41,586 bases of DNA from Bacillota bacterium (GCA_023450835.1 JAEXGM010000110.1:1-41586), one strand, 5' to 3'; numbered from the stretch's first letter, positions 8,134-16,647 are shown. The notes: generated from the sequence alone by a model not told the origin. Translations and numbers: made by a program.

Positions 8134-8183
8134 AAACGGTCATTCTGAGTATAAATTTAGATACGCTCAGAATGGCCGTTTTT
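8134..8183 (+). terminator. Rho-independent terminator after aldo/keto reductase
   Basis: A 16-bp stem, AAACGG-T-CATTCTGAG (8134-8149) against CTCAGAATG-G-CCGTTT (from 8166), with one mismatch and a run of T. It closes the MerR-led operon. Confidence 0.9.
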
Positions 8184-8237
8184 AATAGCTTTTTATTAGC
8201 CTGCCCGTTTTTGCATGGAAGGAAGTGAAACTGGCTG

Positions 8238-8572
8238 ATGAATAAGAAAAAAGATATCATTGGAAAGTATGCGGTTACTATCTGCGGTTTGTTCGTGATA
8301 TTTATTACCTTGCAATCGGGGCATTTTTAATATATAAAGGTTTGGAAGTTTTTTTCAAATACGGACTGGCAGTGCCTTTTAGTTTATCCGCGGCGATTTT
8401 TATTACGGAGATATCACCGAAGTATGAGAATAGAATAATTCTGCCGGCAATAGAGATTTTTGTTGATATACCTTTGGTGGTATACGGCTGGATTGGACTA
8501 AGTCTCCTAGTTCCCTTCATTCAAAAATTATTTAAACTTCCGATGGGCTTTTCAGTCCTGGCAGCAGGAATC
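8238..8572 (+). pseudogene. pstC: Decayed pstC (phosphate ABC transporter permease)
   Basis: The first frame from ATG 8238 encodes MNKKKDIIGKYAVTICGLF and continues a short way before its stop at 8328. From about 8303 a different frame continues with YYLAIGAFLIYKG, then, after what looks like an internal deletion, the PstC-like blocks SAAIFITEISPKYENR, ILPAIEIFVDIPLVVYG and LVPFIQKLFKLPMGFSVLAAGI. Real PstC is about 290-310 residues. Here the gene has a frameshift, lacks the central region and most of the C-terminal half, and then runs into sequence read on the other strand as a LysR gene. No pstS, pstA or pstB is nearby. The assignment rests on the strong PAIE...IP.VVYG.-.GL..LVPFI pattern. 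Confidence 0.72.
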
Positions 8573-9451
8573 GTCCGGGTATGTGGCATTGCAAAGCTTC
8601 ATAAACTCTAATGAGATGGGAGTAAGATATTTGTTTTTGTGGTGGATTATGTGATATTGGCGGCAAAATGTTATACCATTTACATTTATTTTTGCTATTT
8701 CGTTTTTTTCAATATAATCCTTTACTAAATGCAAGGGAAGAATTGAGATTCCAATCCCTTTTGAGACACCCTGAATAATGGCTTCGGTACTGGTGCTTTC
8801 CCAAAGCGGCGTAAGATAAATGTTATGAAGGGATAAGATGGACTCGACCAGTTCCCTGGTTCCGCTATTTTTCTCTCTCATAAGGAAATTTTGATTTGAT
8901 AAATCCTCTGCAGATACAGTGTCTTTTTTTAGCAGAGGATTATTTAAGTCACTGATAACGACAAGTTCATCCTTGATAAAATCCTTTGAAACAATATTTT
9001 CTGAATGAACAACACCTTCTATTAAGGCGAAATCCAACTCATTTTCCAGCACCAGATTTTCGATAATATCTGAACTGTCTATGGTAACATGGATTTGGAT
9101 ATTGGGATAACGCTCTGAAAATTCCCTGACATAGTTAGGCATAAAATGAGTACCTATGGTGATGCTTGAGCCGATTTTCAGCTGACCGGCGCCTTCCGGA
9201 TTCTTTAAAGAATTTTCTAACTTTTCAAAAAGTGCATCGATCTGAACTGCATAAGGATAAGCTGTCTTGCCGGATTCCGTTAAATATAGCTTTTTAGATA
9301 TGCGGTCAAAGAGGGGAGTGCCATAATGGGCTTCCAGTTCTTTGATTGCATTACTGACAGCCGGCTGTGAAATATAGAGCTTTTTAGCGGCTGATGTAAT
9401 GCTCTTTTCCTTACAGACGGTAATAAATATTTGCATATGCCTTAATGTCAT
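8552..9451 (-). CDS. LysR family transcriptional regulator
   Basis: A 299-residue regulator: N-terminal HTH (MTLRHMQIFITVCKEKSITSAAKKLYISQPAVSNAIKEL, shown in part) and an effector domain from about residue 90. Two adjacent ATG codons can serve as start; the second (9451) is five bases from AAGGAGG and is preferred. Its last seven codons (DDSCCQD, 8552-8572) lie antisense to the pstC relic, so the C-terminal tail appears to have been created or replaced when the two sequences were joined. It is divergent from the ROK regulator and proton-ATPase genes, which are candidate targets. Confidence 0.9.
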   Translation of the reverse strand: MTLRHMQIFITVCKEKSITSAAKKLYISQPAVSNAIKELEAHYGTPLFDRISKKLYLTESGKTAYPYAVQIDALFEKLENSLKNPEGAGQLKIGSSITIGTHFMPNYVREFSERYPNIQIHVTIDSSDIIENLVLENELDFALIEGVVHSENIVSKDFIKDELVVISDLNNPLLKKDTVSAEDLSNQNFLMREKNSGTRELVESILSLHNIYLTPLWESTSTEAIIQGVSKGIGISILPLHLVKDYIEKNEIAKINVNGITFCRQYHIIHHKNKYLTPISLEFMKLCNATYPDDSCCQD

Positions 9452-9477
9452 CATGACCTCCTTATCATAACGAAATA

Positions 9478-9499
9478 GTTATAGATATAATTATATAAC
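9478..9499. promoter_or_regulatory. Inverted repeat, candidate LysR operator
   Basis: GTTATA-N10-TATAAC lies 27 bases upstream of the lysR start, in the region shared with the divergent ROK gene. LysR regulators bind T-N11-A dyads at such places. The spacing fits autoregulation and possible control of the ROK/ATPase genes. Confidence 0.5.
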
Positions 9500-9675
9500 A
9501 AAATGGTACCTATGTAAATTGAAACGCCAAACTTATTGCCATTTTGGTCAAAAGAGTGTATGATTCATTTATAAATGATTTACCCGGCAAAAAGTCAGTT
9601 TTTCACAATGAAACGGCAAGTTTCCCAAAACAGAATGATATCACGTTACATGCCGAGTGTAATAAAAGGAGAGTT

Positions 9676-10854
9676 ATGGAAGAAAGATTAAGCGGTTTGG
9701 ACAGCAGGACATTAAATATATTCTATGAGCTCTATAAAAGAGGCCCTTTAACCAAGAAAGAAATACAGTCTGTCATGAATTTAAAGCTGACGACCCTGAA
9801 CCGGGCAATGAAGGAATTGGATGAAAGGAAACTGATTGTCTCTTTGGGGGAAGCGGATTCTACGGGCGGCAGGAAGGCGGTTACCTATGATGTCACTCAT
9901 CAGAATCTGTATTTGATAGGTGTCGACCTGTCCAGAACTTATGTGAATATAGTTCTCACCAATTTGAAACTGGATGTTCTGAAAACAGAAGTATTTTTTC
10001 TGCATGAGCAGGATTTTGCAGAAAAGGTTATTGATAGTATCTTCTATCGGATTGAAAGAATGATGCAGGAGGAGGCCATATCCCAGAACCAAATCCTTGG
10101 TATTGGCGTGGGAACTGTCGGTCCCTTAGACCGTGAGCGGGGAGTTATGCTCAGTCCCCATGGATTTCCGGCTCCGGGCTGGGGCAATGTCTCCCTCAAG
10201 GAGCGCATAGAAAACAGACTTTCTATCCCCTGCTTAGTTGACAATGGAGCAAATGCCGCAGTATTAGCGGAATATCTGTTTGGTATGGGGAAAAACAAGA
10301 GAAGTGTCGCCTATATCCACTGTGGAATTGGTATCCGCTCGGCGGTTATCAAGGATGGTATGATTGTCCGGACCATGAACAATCAGGAAGATGCCTTTGG
10401 CAGTATGGTTATGTTCGTTGAGCCCGGACACAGGGACAGTATTGAAGGGATTTCAGCTCTGGGGGCCATAATTCATGCTGTTGCGGCTGAATTGAATCTT
10501 AGCACTGTTGAATTGAATGAAGAAAATTATAAAGAATTTCTGGCGGAACTACCGAATGAAAATGAGAACTTTAAGAGAATTATCCGTGAAAGAGCTGAGT
10601 TTTTCGGTATCGGACTTTCCAATTTTTCGCGTCTTTTAAATCCGGAGGTAATCATACTCAGCGGTCCTCTCATGATGAATCTGGAAGATTACTACCAGGA
10701 ATGCCTTAAAAGCTTTTACAGTAATTATCTTTATTCCGATACCATTTTGTTCAGTAAAGGCGGAGCTTTTCAGGAAAATACCATAGCAATCGGTTCAGCC
10801 GCAATGGTAATGAACCATTGCTGCAAAGGGAAAAATATTTGGCTAAATAAATAA
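9676..10854 (+). CDS. ROK family protein with N-terminal winged helix (transcriptional regulator)
   Basis: A 392-residue ROK protein. An N-terminal winged helix (LSGLDSRTLNIFYELYKRGPLTKKEIQSVMNLKLTTLNRAMKEL, in part) is followed by a ROK sugar-kinase-like domain: IGVDLSRTYVNIVLTN (nucleotide-binding loop), GIGVGTVGPLDRERG, and PCLVDNGANAAVLAEYLFG. The usual cysteine-rich zinc motif of many ROK proteins is not evident. The open frame extends upstream to a TTG at 9544, but AAAGGAG precedes the ATG at 9676. It lies 17 bases ahead of a proton-type P-type ATPase, so the pair is probably one transcript. Sugar sensing by the ROK domain is inferred from the family. Confidence 0.85.
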   Translation: MEERLSGLDSRTLNIFYELYKRGPLTKKEIQSVMNLKLTTLNRAMKELDERKLIVSLGEADSTGGRKAVTYDVTHQNLYLIGVDLSRTYVNIVLTNLKLDVLKTEVFFLHEQDFAEKVIDSIFYRIERMMQEEAISQNQILGIGVGTVGPLDRERGVMLSPHGFPAPGWGNVSLKERIENRLSIPCLVDNGANAAVLAEYLFGMGKNKRSVAYIHCGIGIRSAVIKDGMIVRTMNNQEDAFGSMVMFVEPGHRDSIEGISALGAIIHAVAAELNLSTVELNEENYKEFLAELPNENENFKRIIRERAEFFGIGLSNFSRLLNPEVIILSGPLMMNLEDYYQECLKSFYSNYLYSDTILFSKGGAFQENTIAIGSAAMVMNHCCKGKNIWLNK

Positions 10855-10871
10855 AAGCAGGAGAGATGACA

Positions 10872-13277
10872 ATGAAGGTAATTAATACATCCGAATACAA
10901 AACAATGTCAGGGGAAGAGATTATGCAAAGGCTGGAGACCTGTGAAGGCGGACTTCCTTCAGAGGAAGTAAGTGACCGGCTTCGGCAGTTCGGATACAAT
11001 GAGATTCAGGAAGTTAAGCGAAATCCTGTACTGGAGTTTTTGAAGCGTTACTGGGGACCTATGCCCTGGCTTCTGGAAATTTCTATTATACTTACGCTGG
11101 TACTAAAGCATTATACGGAAAGCATTATTATATTTACCCTTCTGACAATCAATGCTGTCATTGGTTATCTGCAATCCAGGAATTCCAACAAAGCTGTTGA
11201 AGTGCTAAAGAAGAAACTTGAAATCCAGGTCCAGGTCCTCAGAAACAAAGATTGGGTGCTGCTTAATGCCAGAGAGATTGTACCCGGGGATATTATCAGG
11301 CTCAAACTTGGTGATTTAGTTCCTGCAGATGCTTACCTTTTAAGCGGGGAGCTTTCGGTGGACCAATCGGCATTGACCGGTGAGTCCATGCCTGTCAGTG
11401 CCGCATCTTCGGATATTATATACTCAGGAAGTGTTGTGAAGCGTGGAGATGCCAAATGTATGGTATTAAATACCGGCACAAATACATACTTTGGGAAAAC
11501 AGTAGAGCTGGTAAAGGTAGCAAAACCAAAATCAAAGCAAGAGGAACTGATGCTTACTATTGTTAAATATATGATGTATCTGGGAATTGCGGCTTCTATC
11601 ATCGTTTCGGCCTATGGCATCTATCTGCATAAGGAAATTCTGTTTATCCTATCCTTTATTGTTATTTTCCTGATTGGCGCTATCCCCGTCGCACTCCCTG
11701 CTGTCCTCACTATTGTGCAGGCAGCGGGAGCAATGGAGTTGTCTAAAAAGGGGGTCCTTGTTACGAAGTTAGACTGTATAGAGGATGCCGCATCCATTGA
11801 TATGTTTTGTTTTGACAAGACAGGAACGATTACACAAAATCTGTTATCAGTGGTTGATTGTGCTCCCTTTGGAGGTTATGGGAGGGAGGAATTGATATGT
11901 CTGGCGGCACAGGCATCCCAAAAGGAAGGAATGGACCCCATTGATACTGCCATTATCGCTTATGCAAAAGAATCCGGCTTTACGCCTGATTATGAAAAAC
12001 AAATCCAATTTGTACCCTTCAGCCCTGAAATCAAGCGGACGGAAGCGGTAATATTGGAGCAGGAAAAGGAAATCCGAATCATGAAAGGAGCCGTTCCGAC
12101 GATTCTTGCACTCTGCGATGAAATGGATGGCTTGGTGATGGGGGATATCAGCCGGACTGACGAGGCTTTCTCCGGAAAAGGGTTCCGTTCCCTGGCGGTT
12201 GCGGTCACGGAAGATGGCCGGACGCATTTTGCGGGTCTGCTGGCCATTGCCGACCCGCCGCGAAAGGATTCCGCCCGTATGATTTCCAGGATTCGGGACT
12301 TAGGGATTAAGCCTATCATGATTACCGGTGACAGCGCACCCATTGCGAGGGAGGTCGCGGAGCAGGTCGGAATTGGAAGCAGGATTTTACGTGCTTCCGA
12401 GTTTAAGGAAGTCAGCCGCGAAGAGCAGCTTAAGCAGCTTCGGGAAAACGATGGTTTTGCGGAAGTATTTCCGGAGGACAAATACGAAATCGTAAAATTA
12501 CTTCAGGAAAACGGACATATGGTAGGTATGACAGGGGACGGTGTAAATGACTCTCCGGCACTTAAGCAGGCGGAACTTGGTACAGCCGTATGCGAAGCAA
12601 CAGATGTGGCCAAAGCTTCCGCAAGTATCATCCTTACCCAGCCGGGACTGGGTGAAATTATTGACGCTGTTGATGTCAGCAGAAAAACTTATCAGCGGAT
12701 GCTGACCTGGGTTATTAATAAAATTACTAAGGTCGTCGAAGTGGTCCTGCTGTTTACGGTTGGATTTTTCTGGCTGCAAAATACCCTTGTATCATTGCTT
12801 GGTATGTCCCTATTGGTCTTTGCAAATGATTTCGTTACCATGTCCATCGCTACCGACCGGGTAAAATCCACGGAATCTCCAAACAAATGGAATCTGCGGG
12901 ATATTACGGCCTCTTCTTTTCTTTTGGGCATTTTGTTTGCCCTTGAGGATTTGTTCATTATATGGGCCGGAACCCACATATTCCGTCTGTCCTTTGAACA
13001 ATTGCAGACAGTAGTGCTGCTGGCACTGGTTTTTAATACCCAGTTCAGAATGCTGATAGTAAGAGAAAGAAAGCACTTCTGGTCCTCAAGACCCAGTGCA
13101 TACCTGTTAACGGTCAATGTCATCACCATCATCGCTTTTGCTTTGCTTGGTGTCTTCGGATTAGTCGTTCCGGCTGTAGATACAGGAGTGGTTTTTAGTA
13201 TACTGGGTATTGTGATAGTTTGTGTGCTTATAATTGATTTCGTGAAATACTATCTGTTTCAGTGGTTTCATGTATAA
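10872..13277 (+). CDS. P-type ATPase, plasma-membrane proton-efflux (type IIIA) like
   Basis: An 801-residue P-type ATPase. It has the actuator motif LTGESMPV, the phosphorylation motif CFDKTGTITQN (about residue 315), the hinge MVGMTGDGVNDSPALKQAELG and about ten membrane segments. The sequence IPVALPAVLTIVQAAGAMELSKKGVLVTKL is typical of the fungal/plant/archaeal-type H+-ATPases rather than of calcium or heavy-metal pumps. It would use ATP to move protons out of the cell, aiding pH homeostasis or membrane potential. ATG codons at 10866 and 10872 are possible starts; the second has better spacing from CAGGAG. A small diacylglyceryl transferase gene follows 67 bases later. Confidence 0.9.
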   Translation: MKVINTSEYKTMSGEEIMQRLETCEGGLPSEEVSDRLRQFGYNEIQEVKRNPVLEFLKRYWGPMPWLLEISIILTLVLKHYTESIIIFTLLTINAVIGYLQSRNSNKAVEVLKKKLEIQVQVLRNKDWVLLNAREIVPGDIIRLKLGDLVPADAYLLSGELSVDQSALTGESMPVSAASSDIIYSGSVVKRGDAKCMVLNTGTNTYFGKTVELVKVAKPKSKQEELMLTIVKYMMYLGIAASIIVSAYGIYLHKEILFILSFIVIFLIGAIPVALPAVLTIVQAAGAMELSKKGVLVTKLDCIEDAASIDMFCFDKTGTITQNLLSVVDCAPFGGYGREELICLAAQASQKEGMDPIDTAIIAYAKESGFTPDYEKQIQFVPFSPEIKRTEAVILEQEKEIRIMKGAVPTILALCDEMDGLVMGDISRTDEAFSGKGFRSLAVAVTEDGRTHFAGLLAIADPPRKDSARMISRIRDLGIKPIMITGDSAPIAREVAEQVGIGSRILRASEFKEVSREEQLKQLRENDGFAEVFPEDKYEIVKLLQENGHMVGMTGDGVNDSPALKQAELGTAVCEATDVAKASASIILTQPGLGEIIDAVDVSRKTYQRMLTWVINKITKVVEVVLLFTVGFFWLQNTLVSLLGMSLLVFANDFVTMSIATDRVKSTESPNKWNLRDITASSFLLGILFALEDLFIIWAGTHIFRLSFEQLQTVVLLALVFNTQFRMLIVRERKHFWSSRPSAYLLTVNVITIIAFALLGVFGLVVPAVDTGVVFSILGIVIVCVLIIDFVKYYLFQWFHV

Positions 13278-13344
13278 CTTAGAGGAAAATGAGGAATGTA
13301 TCAATTGAGAATGGTAGAAGGTTACTAAACAGTGGAGGAATTAT

Positions 13345-14145
13345 ATGAATCGTTTTGCTTTTGAAAATTTATTCGGGATACGGGGGTTAAATATCGCATG
13401 GTACGGTATTATCATTGGCTGCGGGATAATTCTTGGCGTTCTGCTTGCTGGCCGCAGAGCGAAGCAGAGAGGCTATCGGTCAGATGTGATTATTGACTAC
13501 CTGTTCTGGGCATTACCTTTGGCAATAGTAGGGGCGAGAGTATATTATGTAATATTTGAGTGGAAAAGTTATGCCGGTAATATAATCAAAATATTTGCTG
13601 TTAACCAGGGCGGTCTTGCTATTTATGGCGGTGTTATCGGAGGTATGATTGCTGCGATTATTTTCTGCATCATTAATAAGTTTCCGATACTTACCCTGCT
13701 TGACTTAGCTGTTCCAAGTCTGATTCTTGGCCAGGTAATGGGCCGCTGGGGGAATTTTATTAATCAGGAGGCTTTCGGGAATGTCATAAGTAATCCCTCC
13801 CTGCAATTTTTCCCCCTTGCCGTTTATATTGACAGACTGGGAGAGTGGCATCAAGCGACTTTCTTTTATGAAAGCGCCTGGAACGTTGCGTTATTATTTG
13901 TTATTCTTCTGCTGAGCCGCAGAAAAGTGAAAGACGGCATTTTACTTTCTGCTTATTTTATCGGATACGGCTTAGGGCGGTTCTGGATTGAAGGGCTTCG
14001 TACGGACAGTTTATATATTGTGCCTGGGATACGGGTCTCACAGATGCTTTCTCTATTGCTGATTGCTTTGGGAATTACGATGCTGATTCTCATTCGTAAA
14101 GGCATATTGAAAACACCATCATATGAAGGAAAGTATTTGAAGTAA
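13345..14145 (+). CDS. lgt: Prolipoprotein diacylglyceryl transferase
   Basis: A 266-residue membrane enzyme that transfers diacylglycerol from phosphatidylglycerol to the lipobox cysteine of prolipoproteins, the first step of lipoprotein maturation. It has seven or so membrane helices and the Lgt signature GQVMGRWGNFINQEAFG (about residues 130-146) with the conserved Arg and Asn. The later block GYGLGRFWIEGLRTDSLY is also characteristic. A GGAGG sequence precedes the ATG. Its position behind a P-type ATPase is unusual; bacteria often have a housekeeping lgt elsewhere, so this may be a second copy. Confidence 0.93.
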   Translation: MNRFAFENLFGIRGLNIAWYGIIIGCGIILGVLLAGRRAKQRGYRSDVIIDYLFWALPLAIVGARVYYVIFEWKSYAGNIIKIFAVNQGGLAIYGGVIGGMIAAIIFCIINKFPILTLLDLAVPSLILGQVMGRWGNFINQEAFGNVISNPSLQFFPLAVYIDRLGEWHQATFFYESAWNVALLFVILLLSRRKVKDGILLSAYFIGYGLGRFWIEGLRTDSLYIVPGIRVSQMLSLLLIALGITMLILIRKGILKTPSYEGKYLK

Positions 14146-14241
14146 GACTTGATGATTTTACCGCCGCAGGCACAGACACAATAATCATCTGAAACACATA
14201 CTATATATCAAAAGAATCTGGAAGTATTGCAAGGAGATAAT

Positions 14242-14772
14242 TTGGAATTCCGGGACAGTAAATCTTATCTTAACCTGCAAGCTGCTTTGGAAAATGAACT
14301 AAGAACGAATGCGTTATACGGTTTATATAGGAAAAGGTCAGATCAGGAGGTGCTTTTGGAAATCAGTGGTGTTTTTGAAACCATTTCCAGAAATGCTCAG
14401 TTCATAGGCGAAAGGCTACGCCGGATAATTAATGACGGAGATACGACTACTTATCAAAATTTAGTAGATGCAGCCAACCAGGAAGCCTTTGTTGCAAACA
14501 ATATATATAATGAATTTTCCCATGTGGCAACAGAAGAAGGTTATAATGATTTAGCGTCTTTATTTAATGGCATCGCAAATATTAAGCTGAATCATTACAG
14601 TACTTTACAAACCTTTGCAGACAATATGGAAAACAACCAGCTATTCTGCAAACCTCAGGAAAATTTATGGATATGCCTGGGCTGCGGTAATATATTAAGC
14701 GGAGTATGTGCCCCCGCAATATGCCCGATTTGCGGATATCCGCAAGGTTACTATGAGATTTACAGGCCATAA
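14242..14772 (+). CDS. Rubrerythrin-like protein with altered diiron ligands
   Basis: A 176-residue protein with a rubrerythrin-like four-helix domain followed by a rubredoxin-like domain (WICLGCGNILSG and CPICGYPQGYYEI, four cysteines). Rubrerythrins reduce peroxide in anaerobes through a diiron site. Here the usual NEKEHA segment reads SRNAQF and the usual IEKxHE segment reads IKLNHY, so several ligand residues appear lost, while the iron-binding rubredoxin end is intact. AAGGAG lies five bases before TTG 14242, so this start is chosen over TTG 14227. Peroxidase activity is therefore doubtful. Confidence 0.78.
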   Translation: MEFRDSKSYLNLQAALENELRTNALYGLYRKRSDQEVLLEISGVFETISRNAQFIGERLRRIINDGDTTTYQNLVDAANQEAFVANNIYNEFSHVATEEGYNDLASLFNGIANIKLNHYSTLQTFADNMENNQLFCKPQENLWICLGCGNILSGVCAPAICPICGYPQGYYEIYRP

Positions 14773-14802
14773 TAGATTGTGGTTTTGAAATGAAAACTGA
14801 AT

Positions 14803-14942
14803 AAAGGGACTGCTGTAAAATGAGGTCCTGGGGAGCATAATTTGCCTCACACCGATTGACTGACATCTGATATCATCTGTCTGTCAAACAGTGCATTATG
14901 GCAATTCATGCTCCGCAGGGCCTCATTTTGCGACATCCCTTT
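14803..14942. repeat. 140-bp imperfect inverted repeat between convergent genes
   Basis: The outer arms (AAAGGGA at 14803-14809 and TCCCTTT at 14936-14942) continue into long arms that pair over about 45 positions with a few mismatches, sharing AAAATGAGG, CCTG, GGAGCAT and TTGCC. The loop is about 45 bases and holds a smaller TGATATCA palindrome. It lies exactly between the end of the rubrerythrin gene and the stop codon of the convergent tetR gene and ends in a T-rich segment, so it may serve as a bidirectional terminator. Its length and symmetry are also compatible with a small non-autonomous mobile element. Confidence 0.75.
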
Positions 14943-15614
14943 TTATTTCTTTATATCGGTATTCTTATAACGAAGTCCGTCACAAACAATAGACAGCAAC
15001 TGATCGAATCTGCTTTTATTGAAAACATCTTCCGTTTCATCCGCAACTATGAGCAGACCGGACATAAAGACGAATAGATCCATTATGTCAATATCTTCCC
15101 GCACCACCTTTGCCTGCTGGGCCCGGGTGAGGAGGTCGGCACATGCCGACTGAAAATCGAGCAATACGCCGGAGGTTGCCGGCCGTACACGAAAGGTGCC
15201 GATTCTGAAAGAGTCCCTTACTGCCTTATTCGTAAAGCACTCTTCCATGATATAAAGAAAGAAGTCAAAAAATGCTTTGCCGGGGTCGGCATGATGTATA
15301 AGGGATTTGGCTTCTTCTGTAAACTTTTCCTTGTAACTGATATTAACTGCATTAAACAGTGCTTCTTTGGTCGGGAAATGGCGGTATACCGTACCTATGC
15401 CGATTCCGGCTTCCCGGGCAATTTCGCTGATTGGAACTGACAGCCCCTTTTTGGCAAAAATATTATGGGCTGTTTGCAATATCTGCTCCCTGTTCTGTTT
15501 GGCATCTGCCCGCAGTGATTTTTCTGAATCCAAAACATCCGAATTATTGGGCTGTATATTCACAGGTTCATTGCTATTGTATGTTTCATCTGAAAAGTTC
15601 TTTTTCCTTGCCAT
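14943..15614 (-). CDS. TetR family transcriptional regulator
   Basis: A 223-residue repressor. After a polar N-terminal extension of about 35 residues comes a TetR HTH: RADAKQNREQILQTAHNIFAKKG and PISEIAREAGIGIGTVYRHFPTKEALF (shown in parts). The remaining helices form a ligand-binding domain. AGGAGG precedes ATG 15614 by eight bases; a TTG one codon upstream is less likely. The gene is divergent from an EFR1-type ferredoxin whose promoter carries two identical-type palindromes, making that gene and tetR itself the likely targets. Confidence 0.92.
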   Translation of the reverse strand: MARKKNFSDETYNSNEPVNIQPNNSDVLDSEKSLRADAKQNREQILQTAHNIFAKKGLSVPISEIAREAGIGIGTVYRHFPTKEALFNAVNISYKEKFTEEAKSLIHHADPGKAFFDFFLYIMEECFTNKAVRDSFRIGTFRVRPATSGVLLDFQSACADLLTRAQQAKVVREDIDIMDLFVFMSGLLIVADETEDVFNKSRFDQLLSIVCDGLRYKNTDIKK

Positions 15615-15662
15615 CAAGATAACCTCCTCTTTCTTTTTGTATTTTACCTGAAAAATTACATA

Positions 15663-15691
15663 TTGACAACGGAATTATGATTCCGTATAAT
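15663..15691 (+). promoter_or_regulatory. Consensus sigma-A promoter of the EFR1 ferredoxin gene
   Basis: TTGACA (15663-15668) and TATAAT (15686-15691) match consensus exactly with an ideal 17-base spacer. The spacer is occupied by a palindromic operator, so strong transcription is expected only when the repressor is released. Confidence 0.88.
15670..15685. promoter_or_regulatory. TetR operator copy 1
   Basis: CGGAAT-N4-ATTCCG lies wholly within the -35/-10 spacer. The half sites are identical to those of copy 2, so one repressor, most likely the divergent TetR, binds both and blocks RNA polymerase. Confidence 0.75.
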
Positions 15692-15703
15692 ATGACCCAT
15701 AAA

Positions 15704-15719
15704 CGGAATATACATTCCG
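15704..15719. promoter_or_regulatory. TetR operator copy 2
   Basis: CGGAAT-N4-ATTCCG, 34 bases centre to centre from copy 1, overlapping or just past the transcription start. The four spacer bases differ while the arms are identical, which argues for selection on the arms. Confidence 0.75.
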
Positions 15720-15753
15720 GTTATAAAATAAGTTCTTAAAGGAGTTTAATATA

Positions 15754-16545
15754 ATGGGAAAAAACATTATTTTCGTCTTTTCAGGAACAGGCAACAGTTT
15801 ATGGGCTGCAAAGAAAATCTCGGAAGAGCTGGAAAACTGCGAAATTGTATCAATGGGCAGTCATAAGAAATATACGCTGACAGATGAATACGAGGTCATT
15901 GGTTTTGTCTATCCGACCTATTACCGGGGGATACCTGCAAAAGTCCGGGATTTTATTTTGCAATCAGATTTTCAAAATAATAAGAAAGCCTATTTTTTTG
16001 CCGTTGCTACCTGCGGGAGTGTGGACACTGCCTGCAATGCGACAGTTCAATTACGCAATTTACTGAAAAGAAAAGGAATTACGTTAAGTTACGCTGAAAA
16101 ACTCGATATGTTTTCAAACTATATTGTCATGTTTGACATGCATGATACCGTTGAAGAGGAAACGCGGCAATCAGCCTGTGATTTGGAGCCCATCATCAGT
16201 AATATTAAAGAAAGGACCGCTGCTCTGAGTGAATCGGGAATAAAACCATTGGAGCACCTTATATATAAAGGCTTTTTTCACTTTGCCCCTCATATGGATA
16301 AGAATTTCAAGGTATCGGACGCGTGTATTCATTGCGGTATCTGTCAGAAAGTCTGCCCGGTAAACAACATTGATCTGAATCAGGATAAAAGGCCATATTT
16401 TAAACACCATTGTGAACAATGCTTAGCCTGTATTCAACACTGTCCGGTGAAAGCCATCAACTACAAGGACAAAACACAGGACAGGAAGCGGTACACACAT
16501 CCTGATATTTCATGGCAGGAGCTGGCGAAGCTGAATGGTTATTAA
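15754..16545 (+). CDS. EFR1 family flavodoxin-ferredoxin fusion
   Basis: A 263-residue cytoplasmic electron-transfer protein. Residues 1-150 form a flavodoxin-like domain with the FMN-phosphate loop FSGTGNSLWAAKKI and the YPTYYRGIPAKV segment. Two 4Fe-4S clusters follow: CIHCGICQKVCPV (about residue 190) and CEQCLACIQHCPV (about residue 221). Such proteins are common in clostridia and are thought to pass electrons between flavins and iron-sulphur enzymes; physiological partners are mostly unknown. It starts at ATG with AAAGGAG upstream, behind a TetR-controlled promoter. The 4Fe-4S protein at 17305 may be a partner. Confidence 0.9.
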   Translation: MGKNIIFVFSGTGNSLWAAKKISEELENCEIVSMGSHKKYTLTDEYEVIGFVYPTYYRGIPAKVRDFILQSDFQNNKKAYFFAVATCGSVDTACNATVQLRNLLKRKGITLSYAEKLDMFSNYIVMFDMHDTVEEETRQSACDLEPIISNIKERTAALSESGIKPLEHLIYKGFFHFAPHMDKNFKVSDACIHCGICQKVCPVNNIDLNQDKRPYFKHHCEQCLACIQHCPVKAINYKDKTQDRKRYTHPDISWQELAKLNGY

Positions 16546-16647
16546 TTATGCCTTTGCCTTAGTTTTTTAGCAGTTTATTGGTAAGCACCTTAGACGCCAA
16601 GACAAGCGGACCACGGTCCGATAATAATATATGGGAGGTAAAACTAA

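Noticed and set aside
11990..12481. A 163-codon reverse-strand ORF inside the P-type ATPase gene
   Set aside because: Shadow of the real coding frame, serine-rich and without a start signal.
16607..16620. Palindrome CGGACC-AC-GGTCCG before the NTF2-like gene as an operator
   Set aside because: No convincing promoter sits around it and there is no T run; its role cannot be supported.
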